From positions 1,261,501 through 1,325,500 of the forward strand of contig NC_041783.1 of NCBI RefSeq assembly GCF_900090045.1: a stretch of DNA of 64,000 bases, given 5' to 3'. A model generated the notes under the pieces. It made no database searches. It saw nothing but the letters and a program-made list of their open reading frames with translations, and was not told the origin of the DNA. A program made the translations under genes and the position numbers. Below, in pieces: positions 32,177 through 43,300 of this stretch (the stretch's first letter is position 1; the number at the start of each line of letters is the position of its first letter). The DNA is from Plasmodium malariae (taxonomy: Eukaryota; Apicomplexa; Aconoidasida; Haemosporida; Plasmodiidae).

Positions 32177-32735
32177 CAATATACCTTGTATAACTACATA
32201 AACAACTTACAAATATGTACATAAATAAATACGTACGTAGATATGCTTGCACGTGTAACTGCCATCCACTGAGTGTACCTCTTCTACAAGGAAGGAAACA
32301 AAAAAGAGGTAAAAAGGATAAAGCATTTTGCTTAGACAGTGTGAGTAAATGTTCTTATCTTCAGTTCTTTTAGAAAGTTCTACGTGTTGGTATAATGACA
32401 ACACTAATGTGGAGGGAAAAAACTAGAAAAAAAAATAAAACTCAACTATACAATCATTGTGTATGGATTGGCTTCTATATCATCTTACACACACAATATG
32501 AAGTGGCAACAGCGAAAATGAATGTAGTCATAGTGCTAGTAGTGATAATACCCATAGCGGCAATGTGGTAATAATTAGCGCTTATATATGTACCCCCCCC
32601 CTATATACATTATGCACGACACACCTCCCCTGTTCTGATCCCTTTCAAAATTCAAGTCGTTCCAACATCCGTCGCTTCATATATAAACCAAGAAATTTGC
32701 ATCACCTTCTCTTTGTATATATATGAGTACCTGTT
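32177..32735. other. Intergenic region
   Basis: AT-rich 3' flank. It includes a run of eight to nine C residues near 32594-32602, unusual in this genome. No gene seen. Confidence 0.6.
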
Positions 32736-35020
32736 TCAATTTACGTTAATTTTAAAAATATCTTCTAGATTTAATTTTGGTGTTTGCACACTGTGCGATT
32801 CGATTATATTATTATAATTTTCACTAGTAATATTTATTAGAAGTATGAAGTCAAGTTTTGGTATTCTTTTTTTTTTTTTTTTTTTTTCATCTTTTTCGTC
32901 TACTATTATTAAGGTGGAGAATTCTTCGCAGTCGTTTACCAGATCTTTATAAACATCATCCTTGAAATTTATATCTTTTTTAAAATTATTAAAAGCATGA
33001 TTATAAATCTTCATCATTTTAGTTGCTTCTAGTTCTACATTCGTAGCTAATTCTTTATTAATACAATAAATAGAATAATTAATAAAATTATAATCATCAT
33101 TATTTGAGCAGTCCATTGAATTGTAATGATGATAAATATAATTATTTTTTTGTTTTTTATTTATATCCATTTTATCCTGGGTACTTGTACGTACTAATAA
33201 GTTTTCTATCAAGTCAAATATTCCTGAATTCGCTTCATTGAAGCTGTTATACTTGTTTGTTATTAGTTCCCCTATACTTTCTTGGTTCATTGTCGGTTCA
33301 AGCATTTCCTTTATTTTATCGAAGAACCACTCATTTGCCAAGGGAAAAACAGAATTCTCTTTTTCCCGCGTCTGTGGCTGTTCCAGCGATTCTCCCGCTT
33401 TGTTCTTGTCTCCAAATTCGTCTATCTCTAGCACATCTTTTTCTACTCCCACGTTATCCTCTACTATTACTCCTTCCGGTTCTACCTCTCTCTCCTCAAT
33501 TCCCACTTCTACCCCTTGGGAAAAAGCTACTTCTCTTTTCTCATTCGAAGGAAGACTTTCACTGTTTATGTTTAAATTGTATTTATTTGTACCCTCATCA
33601 CTTGGGTAGTAGTCCGCATATGAGCTCAGGTCACTTAGAAATGGTGATATATTTCTATTTTCTGCACTTAGGTGTATTTCTTTTTTTCTTTCCTTTTCCT
33701 TTTTTTTTTCCTTTTCCTTTTCCTTTTCCTTTTTTTTTTCCTTTTCCTTTTCCTTTTCCTTTTTTTTTTTCCTTTTCCTTTTCCTTTTCTTTTTTTTTTT
33801 CCTTTTCCTTCTTTTCTACTTTTTTTTTTTTTTCCTTCTTCTGCTCATCCTCTATTATCTTTTTGTGTCTAACTGAATCATCAGCACTATCATTCACAGT
33901 ATCCCAAGCAGTTTCGTCGACGGGTTCTTTTACCAGTTCAGCTACTGTTTCGTCAACGAGTTCTTTATCTGAATGCTTCTCACTTTTTGCATTATTATTA
34001 TCTTCATTATTTTCTTCCTCTTCGTTCTGTTTATCCTTTTAGGGTAAATGAAAAGATATGGGAAATGAGATGTAAATAAAAAGAAATACATGGAGGGGGA
34101 GAAAATAAAAAACAAAAAGAATGTGAGAATACAATGTAACAAAAGTAAACGCAAAAAATAAACCAGGTCAAAAGTGTGCGGCTTAAAACTAGACGAGTTT
34201 GCATATACGCACAAAACTTAATGAACGCATGTTTTATTAAATTTTTTGTTCATAACTCTGTATATATATATATATAGCTCGAAAGAAAAAAAAAATTAAA
34301 TTAAAATAAAACAAAATAAAAATAAAACAAAACAAAATAAAAATAAAACAAAACAAAATAAAAATAAAACAAAATAAAAACAAAACAAAATAAAAATAAA
34401 ACAGAATAAAAATAAAACAGAATAAAATAAAAATAATACAGAATTAAATAAAAATAATACAGAATAAAATAAAATATTTCAGCATGCCTTACATTTATAC
34501 ATTAACCTTTTTTTTTTCTTTTTTCTCTTTTCTTCTTACCGCATATCCTAATATGTTCCAAAGGGTAAAATTGTTGTTCGCTGCCTGAAAAAGGAGCACA
34601 GATATGCAATCGCAAATATATATGTAAATGTATATACGCATATATGTATATTTACATATATATACATATGTTTGTGTCTATAAGAAAGAAGATACACATG
34701 TGCTAATTTATGAAGAGATTTATATGTTTGATTACACAAAATTAAACTTTTCGCAGTGTAAGAGTGAAAATGAGATGTAAACACTATAAAGGCTAGTATA
34801 TCTAGCCTGCACTACTTTACACTCCGACGTATGTATAACGGCAAAAAAGGGGATATATCCCGTTTTTTGCATTTTTCCAATTCTCCTATTTTCTCTATTT
34901 CTACTTTTCTTGAAGCATGCACATATAAATACACATAAGACGATATATACATGTATACAAGTATTTGCATATTACATTGTCGTTTCCCTGGTCATTGTTG
35001 TAGTTAATAAAGTTCCACAT
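32736..35020 (-). CDS. K/E-rich protein of unknown function, three exons, frame broken by a T11 run
   Basis: Exons 34976-35020 (MWNFINYNNDQGNDN), 34540-34584 (AANNNFTLWNILGYA) and 32736-34035, all phase 0, with donors GTAATA and GTAAGA and pyrimidine-rich acceptors. Exon 3 begins DKQNEEEENNEDNNNAKSE, contains ELVDETVAELVKEPVDETAWD, then a Lys/Glu repeat (K/E pairs with KKK spacers) encoded by a 141-base pure pyrimidine tract on the + strand (33677-33817). There the frame shifts by one base and would stop at 33655. In the neighbouring frame it continues as EIHLSAENRNISPFLSDLSS to a 250-residue C-terminal region (for example NEWFFDKIKEMLEP) and stops at 32736. With the frame restored the protein is about 462 residues. 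I recognise no domain; the N-terminal Trp/Asn motif and the acidic middle are the only hallmarks. Confidence 0.6.
34285..34475. repeat. A-rich tandem repeat in intron 2 of the K/E-rich gene
   Basis: Units of aaaataaaacaaaacaaaat shading into aaaataatacagaat. On the coding (minus) strand it forms a T-rich block within the intron between exons 2 and 3. Confidence 0.8.
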
Positions 35021-35392
35021 TATAACATGAGGTACTTATTTAATTGCTGTTCTTCACAAAAATTGCAATTCTTGATAAACTGGTCATGGTACTCTTCTCC
35101 TTAATATAAACATGTGCAAGCGAATGGAGGAAAACATTTCAAGTGTTTAAATTAATAATAAGCATATCATAAAAAGGCGAAATAAAAGATCATGCCTTCA
35201 CCCACACATAATACACGAAAAAAAAAAAAAAAAAGGAAATAAATCAAAAGAGAATGGATAAAAAAGAAGGAAAAAGATAAAGAATGGGTTGAAAAAAAAA
35301 GTTAAAAACTTATTTCCACAAAAAAAGGGAAATATAAAATGGTACTACTGAAAAGTTGTTACAGCTAAATGCTTTTCTATTTCTAGTTATAT

Positions 35393-35530
35393 ATGTATGT
35401 ATATTTATTTATATGTATATTTTTATATATGTATGTATATTTATTTATATGTATATTTTTATATATGTATATATATTTATTTATATGTGTATTTTTATAT
35501 ATGTACGTATATTTATTTATATGTACAAAT
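35393..35530. repeat. Tandem repeat, about 36 bp unit
   Basis: Just under four copies of a unit containing tatttatttatatgtatat followed by ttttatatatgtatg. Confidence 0.85.
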
Positions 35531-36038
35531 ATACAACAATACAGTTCGGAGGGTGTTTACTTAAAGGTTTTCAAAAAAAACAAAATCAGAAAATATAAAA
35601 GTCAACAACAACAACAAAAAATAAATTATTATACTGTTTTCCTTAAAGTTATACTATATTTTTTTTTTTTTTTTTTTCCTTGTGTGCATATATATATTAA
35701 GTAAATTAGTTGAGGGTTACAAGGGTTCAATTCGTCAAAAAAAAAATATATTATAAATCAAAAAAAATGGATTAACGAATAGACGTGTGAACAAACAATT
35801 GAACAAATAAAAAGGAGAAAAATAAAGAGAAAAAAACAAAAACGTAAACAAAAAAAAAAAAAAGAAAAAAAAGGCAAAAATAAATTAGAGTTTTATTTAT
35901 ATATTTAAGAGAAAACAATTTCTTTTATCAATTATTCGTTGTTTATTGTTTAATTTTTAGTTAACGGTCAACAAGATTTTTTTTTTTTTAACAATACCAG
36001 TTGTACAATCGTATACATAAATAGATATATATACATAA

Positions 36039-36083
<45 letters not shown>

Positions 36084-37149
36084 ATTATATATATATATAT
36101 ATATAATATATATATTTATACATATGTATACTTATACTTCCCTACATTACTCCTAATTATACGTACATATATACATTTGCCCGAATAATTGTATATTTAT
36201 ATATATGCTTGCAATTATCGTTATACATACGTAATAATAAAAAAAATATACGCTGTTTGTTCATAAAAAATTATTCGTATATTTTTGTATGTATATATGT
36301 ATATACGTGTATATAAATGTATTACAATTCCTACGATTTTGTTCTAAAAAATAATGAAATTCAAAAACTCAGGCGTAAAAAAACTAGTTGAATGTATAAA
36401 GAAAAAAGAAAAAATATGCTTTTGTTCTCTGTGGAGATTCATATTTTTTTTTTTTTTTTTTTATTTAAAAAGAGCGAACAGTTTAAAGAAACATTTTTAA
36501 TGCCAAATAAAGATAATTAAAAAAAATAAAAAAAAGCAAAGGAGTAAGGAAGCGAAGAAGCAAGAAAGCTCTTTTCTTTTAAGCTATGTATGTATATAAT
36601 ATATACGCAAGATGATGACGAGCAATGCTCTTATTTTAAAGAATTGTTTTATGTGAATAATGATACGCCGTTATAATTTCTGCGACAAATCTTATGGGTA
36701 TGTACGTACGTAAATAAATACGTACATAAATGCATACATATAAACACGTATGTACATAAACACATACGTACCTACATTTTCAATTTCAAATATTGTGCAT
36801 GTTTATATATATATATATATATATATGTACATGTACATACTTGTGCCAAGGCATATACAGCAATTTACGTATAAGTATATATGTAAAAACATGTATGGGT
36901 CCCTTTGAATTAGCATCTTTGATATTATTTTTATTATTATTTATGCGGTATAACATATAACATGTTATACCGTATAGTTTTTAACATTAACTTTATTACC
37001 TTAACAAGGAAGAATTATGAAATTTATTTCTAAAATATTTTAGTGAGGAAGTAATAACAGAAGGATAAGTAGACTTAAAATAAGTAGATGTATAGAGGTG
37101 GAGATAGAAATAGAAAAAGAAAAAAAAACAAGAAAAACGGCAGGAAAAA

Positions 37150-37260
37150 TCAGAAAAAAGGAATAAAAAAAAATCAGGAAAACTAGAAAAAAGGAATAAA
37201 AAAAAATCAGGAAAACTAGAAAAAAGGAATAAAAAAAAAAGCAGAAAAAACAAGGAAAAA
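37150..37260. repeat. Tandem repeat, about 33 bp purine unit, upstream of the SNF2-like gene
   Basis: Three copies of a unit containing atcaggaaaactagaaaaaa plus ggaataaaaaa, 100-200 bases before the ATG. Confidence 0.85.
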
Positions 37261-37355
37261 GGAATAAAAAACGAATAAAAAACGAATAAAAATCGTTGAC
37301 AGCAGGGAACATAGAAAAAATATAACAAAAATTTTGCCAAGAAAATTATTGCAAT

Positions 37356-40300
37356 ATGAATCAAGAGAAGAATGAATGTGGGGGAAGAAGCCAAAACAAT
37401 AGTAACCATTCTAAAAGTATACATATGCTAAGTGCAAACAGTTACATGATTAATAGTATGTATGAAAAGAGTAATAGTAATAGTAATGCTATCAATAGTA
37501 GTAACAACTCGTTAAAAAATAATAGTAGTACGACTACGAATGAATGTAATACATCAACCATTAGTGCCTCTCGTCTAAGTGAAGATGATAGCTACAACCA
37601 TCGCATTAATTATAATGATAGTAATAATAACAGCGTGTATCAAAATAGCAGGTCCTTCCATTATTCTAGTATTAATAATGTGTGCAACGGCAATCTTGTC
37701 ATTTCCGAAGCTGCAATATCTAAGGGCATTGCCATGAGTAAAAATAGGAGTAGAAGTGGGAGTAGAAGTGGGAGTAGAAGTGGGAGTAGAAGTGGGAGCA
37801 GAAGTGGGAGTAGAAGTAGGAGCAGAAGTAGGAGCAGAAGTAGGAGCAGAAGTAGGAGCAGAAGTAGGAGCAGAAGTAGGAGCAGTGACAGTAGCAATGG
37901 TAGGAGTAGAAGTGGTAGCAGATATAGAGGGGAGAGGAAAGAAGTGTTCATTGAAGGAGGAAATGTGAATAACTGCAAAAGTAATAATATAAATTTAAAT
38001 TATGAAAAAATAAATGATATGAATACATCAAGAGTGACAGATAATAATTATTACTTGGAAACATGTAGAGAAGATGTAAATATGATAAATATTAACAACT
38101 CAAAAGAGCAAGGTAAAATAGTATTAGGGGCTTTAGATAAATGCAATGACTACAATAGAATGAATATAGCATGCGCCAGTACTACGACCAACAATAGTGG
38201 TAGTGGTTGTAGTAGTCGTAATAGTAAAAATATGATGGCATATGAAAACTGGATGAATAATAGCCAAAATGTAAATTTATACAAGTCAAACAATTATGAT
38301 ATATCACATTTGCAAAATAGTCAAGTGATAAATCATGAAGTAGTAAGTAGTGAAGTAGTAAACAGTGAAGTAGTAAACAGTGAAGTAGTAAACAGTGCAG
38401 TAGTAAACAGTGCAGTAGTAAACAGTGCAATAGTAAACAGTGCAGTAGTAGACAGTGCAGTAGTAAATAGTGAATTAGTAAAGCCTCCTTTGGTAAGGCT
38501 TCCTTACCAGAATGATATGAAGAATCCGCTATTTATTAATAGAAGCATTGATGTAATGCACCTAAGCGGTGATAAAGGTAGTAATAAGAGTAGAAATGCT
38601 GACAATAATAGCAATGTAATGGTACAAAATTATAATGAAAAGGATAAAAAGAATGAAAGGAATGAAAAGATTGAAAGGAATGAAAAGAATGAAAGGAATG
38701 AAAGGAATGAAAGGAATGAAAGGAATGAAAAGAATGAAAGGAATGAAAAGAATGAAAGGAATGAAAGGAATGAAAGGAATGAAAGGAATGAAAAGAAGCA
38801 GGAATACTATTATGGTAATAGCGTAAATGTAATTAATAATAATTACATTCCGACAAATATTTACAACCAAAATGAATATTTTACGGCTAAGATTATGAAC
38901 AGTTCATATTTATTAAAAAAAAAAAAAAAAAAAAAGAATGTAACCTTTACAAATGAGAATGATGTATATAGTATACCACTCAGAGAGGAAAAGGATGAGC
39001 ATCATGTGGGTTACTACATGAACGGAAGGAGTAAAATCAGCAAGACAAATCTGATGAATAAATGGAATAATGAAAACATAGAAATGTTTAGAAGCAATAG
39101 CAGTAGCAGTAACTGTAACAATGATAGAAATAGTAATAGGAAGAATGAGTATAACAACGGTAGTTTTGATAGGGATGCGGAGATTGTTAAGGAAAGTGGA
39201 AAGAGAGAAAGAGCCTTACCCCCTATGACTTATGTTATGAATGATAAGCTAGATGATAAGGATATATACAACTTTATCACTTTAAAAAAAAACAATAATG
39301 CGTATAATATAAATACAATGAATAATAACTACGTTGAATATGATATGAACAATGGTCATAATAATGGTAGCTCGAACAGTATTAGTAGCAATAGTAAAAA
39401 TATTGTTTTTCCGCTTGTAAGTAATAAAATGAACGTTCGAATAAGTGGATTCAGCAATGATGATAGTAATAATAATAATATTAGTAGTAGTAATAGGGGA
39501 AATAATGATAATAGTAATAATAGGGATAAAGTTAACAGTAATGATAAGGATAATAGTAATGATAAATTTAACAGTAATGATAAAGTTAACAGTAATGATA
39601 AATTTAATAGTAATGATAAATTTAATAGTAATGATAAATTTAATAGTAATGATAAATTTAACAGTAATGATAAATTTAACAGTAGTAACAACTGCAATAG
39701 TAGTAACAACTGCAATAGTAGTAACAACTACAATAGTAGTAATTACTACAAGGACAAGCTCGGGGGGAATGGTTTTATCTCTCCAACATTTAACCGAGGG
39801 AGAGAACCAAAGGAGATGAACGAGGATTATGTTGATAACTATGATCAACACAATGAACGCAAGGATCACAGTGAAAAAAAGACGACAATTAAATTTAATA
39901 AATATGAAATATATAATAATGATAGATATGATAATTGTGTTAGTCTGAGCAAGCAAGTTGAAAAAAAAGAAAATATAATCAAAATTAAAAATAATAAAGG
40001 CAGTGATTATTTAATTTCATCCACTATAAAAAAACATGTACAAAATGATGTAATTAAAAATAATAACATGATGACAATATATGATAAGCAGAGGAAAAGA
40101 GATGACGTTCCAGATTATTTCAAAACAGAGATAGACAAATCTAACGAAAGAGATGTGCATTTTGCGCAAAGAGGTTTTTCTTATTATTCGAACATGGAAG
40201 GGAACGTCCTTCCAATTAGCGGAAGTGCAAATGCTGAGGGAGAGCAGCAGCAGAAGCAGCAGCAGAAGCAGCAACAGAAGCAGCAACAGAAGCAGCAACA

Positions 40301-43300
40301 GAAGCAGCAACAGAAACAGCAACAGAAACACATTGTTGTTCAGAATAACGTGCAGAATATCGTGCAGAACCAGGGAGGTATGGCTCATCCGAACTGCTTC
40401 CCTAATAAGAGCAACATACCGAATGCTGATACCTTAAGGGGGAGTTACAACGATGGAAGTATTAAATTTAGCGAAGATTTAAACAGCAAAAATTTTAACA
40501 ACAAAAATTTTAACAGCAAAAATGTTTTTGGAAGAGCAGAGGAAAAATCTGCAGGAGAAAAATATACGAGTAATGTTGGGCTAAATAAGATACGTGCAGG
40601 TAGTGGGAATACATTAATCGGAATGAAACATGATGAAAAAGTTAGCAGTGAATATTTTGGTGTTGAACACAGCGCTGATAGCGGCCACTTGAGAAGTCGT
40701 CATAACAGTAACGGTAGTAATGGTAATTATATTAGTAATGTTAATGGAAGTAATACCTATGGCAGTAATACCTATGGAAGTAACAACGATGATAATGTTT
40801 ACGGCAGTGGTAATAGCAACGGGGTGTACGACTTGAAGAACTTTGTTTTGAAGTACCTTAGTGATATAGATGAGATATACAATATAAAGGAACGAAATAG
40901 AAGGTACGAAAATAAGATAAGTGAAAATTATAGTTATAGTTGTAATTATAATGATAAGTATAACAATATTTATGATAATGTGCATAATCGTTGCAGGAGC
41001 AATGATAGAGGTGCGAAGGGAAATAACAACCTGCAAAATTACTACAATATCCTGGAGGTGTTATACAAATCGAGTATAAAAAAAAAAAGTCTAAGTGATA
41101 GAAGAATTCGAGGTTTACTATATATATTTAAATATATTAAAAACATAGAAAGAAAAAAAAAAAAAAAAAAAAAATTATATCTATTTGATACTGTAACATT
41201 AAAAAGGTTAAATAAACAAGTAGACTTATATATACAATTTGTTGAAAAGAGAGAATATAAAAGGGATTTGTCTCTTCATTTATATAAAAAAAATAAATTT
41301 CTAAATTATCAAAAAAGAAATAATAAAAGTTTGTCTTATGTGAAAACGAAATTTATTCAAAATATTTTAAATAAAAAATCAAATTTATATGCCAAATGTC
41401 CAAAAAAAGCACAAGTACACGATGATAATTTTTATTTTGCTCATGCATTGAAACAAGTCAATTATTTAAATAATTTATTAGTATATGCTCACTTTATTGT
41501 TTTAAAATATATATCTATATTTTCAGTTAAGGAGTGGAATATGTTTCTCTTCCAACATATAGACTTATATAATAGTGGACCAAATAACAATGGACTTGTA
41601 GACTTCAAGTATGAATTTAAGAATTGTCATGATAAATGTAAGGAAGAAGAGTGTGAACTGAATGTTGAACGGACGGCTCAAATAGATACAAATTGTATTT
41701 ACGATCAACTGATGAGAGAAAAGGAGAATAATGAGAAACAAACTTATAAGGAAAAAATAGTCTCACAGGAGCAGGGAATTCATGTGGTAAGTATTATTCA
41801 GGAGGGAGAAAAACTCATGTTAAGTAGCAAAACGGGTGATAAAGCAACAAATGGAAAGAGTGAAATGGTTGAACGAAGTGACCTATGCCCAAGCAACAGT
41901 GCTATGGAGGGGGAATTAAAAGAAGATGTATTTCTTAAGCACAGTATTGATGCAGTTAGCAGTAGTTTGAACGGAGGGAAGAACGAAAACAAAGATGATG
42001 TATGCAATGATGATGTATGCAATGATAATGTATGCAATGATAATGTATGCAATGATAATGTATGCAATGATAATGTATGCAATGATAATGTATGCAATGA
42101 TAATGTATGCAATGATAATGTATGCAATGATAATGTATGCAATGATAATGTATGCAATGATAATGTATGCAATGATAATGTATGCAATGATAATGTATGC
42201 AATGATGCTATATGTAGCACTAACGCGGACGACACTTCACGCATGAACAATAGCGGTGCGTGTGAAGCGAATAGTGCAACTAGGAGTACTGGAAATGAAT
42301 GTATAAACAACGGAACAAGTGTTAACTGTAGACTGAAAAATGAAAATATGATGAACATCCCATTCAATTTTAATAGTATGTATTATGATAGCACATTTAA
42401 ATATGCAAACATGGATGAAGAGATTATTGAAAAGTTAAATCCCTTACATATAAAAGATGAACATATGATAGACATTAATTACTATGAATATGTAATTGAA
42501 CCTTTTGATTTTTTTTTCTATGACCAAGTGTATAATGAAATATGTAATTATATGCAAATGTTAAGAAATAGCAATGCATGCCAGAGTGATAACAATACAT
42601 GCCCGACTGATAACAGTGCACGTCAAAGTAATAGTAATACATACCAGAATAATACTAGCGCTTATTTAAATAACAGTTCTTATCTTATCAATAACTTGCC
42701 ATTTCAATATTATGATTTCATTAACATTTTGATGAGAGAAGTAATGAATGTTCGAAATTTAATATATCGTAACAAGTATGTTAGATACCTATTCTATTAT
42801 ATATACAGGAATAATAAAGAAAATAATCTATTAGATTCTATTAATAAAATATTTACTTTAGAAAAAAAGAAATTATTCTTATATAAGACGCAAATGAAAT
42901 TACGATATAACATCTTTATTTCTCGCTTTTTTGAAAATAATTTTATTATGAATCCTAGTAATAGTGAAAAAAAGACAGAAGAAGGAATTAACTTTATTCA
43001 AGCAAAAAACAAATTATTTAAGTCTATTTTTAGTGGATACACCAAATATTTTGATGAATATACAACATGGACCCGTCAATCGAGGGAAGTAAGGAGGACC
43101 CTCTTTAATATTCAGCCGCAAAAGTTTGTTGATATCAGGCGTAAAATTGAACTTTACTCGGATTATTTTGACAACATGAAGCAGAAACTGCGCGATGGGA
43201 AGGTGGAGGCGGTAAACGAAACAGTAAAAGAAGCAATAACCAACGCAGAACCCTGGGGGGGGCACTCCCCCGTGAAGGAGCACGAGGATGAAAAACTGAA

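Larger units (their letters stand above)
35021..37355. other. Divergent intergenic region, promoter region of two genes
   Basis: These 2.3 kb lie between divergent starts and hold several repeats and (TA)n tracts (about 36040-36115, including an inverted-repeat-like TATAT block). The last 200 bases before the SNF2-like gene start are purine-rich and repetitive, a likely 5' UTR. No gene seen. Confidence 0.65.
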
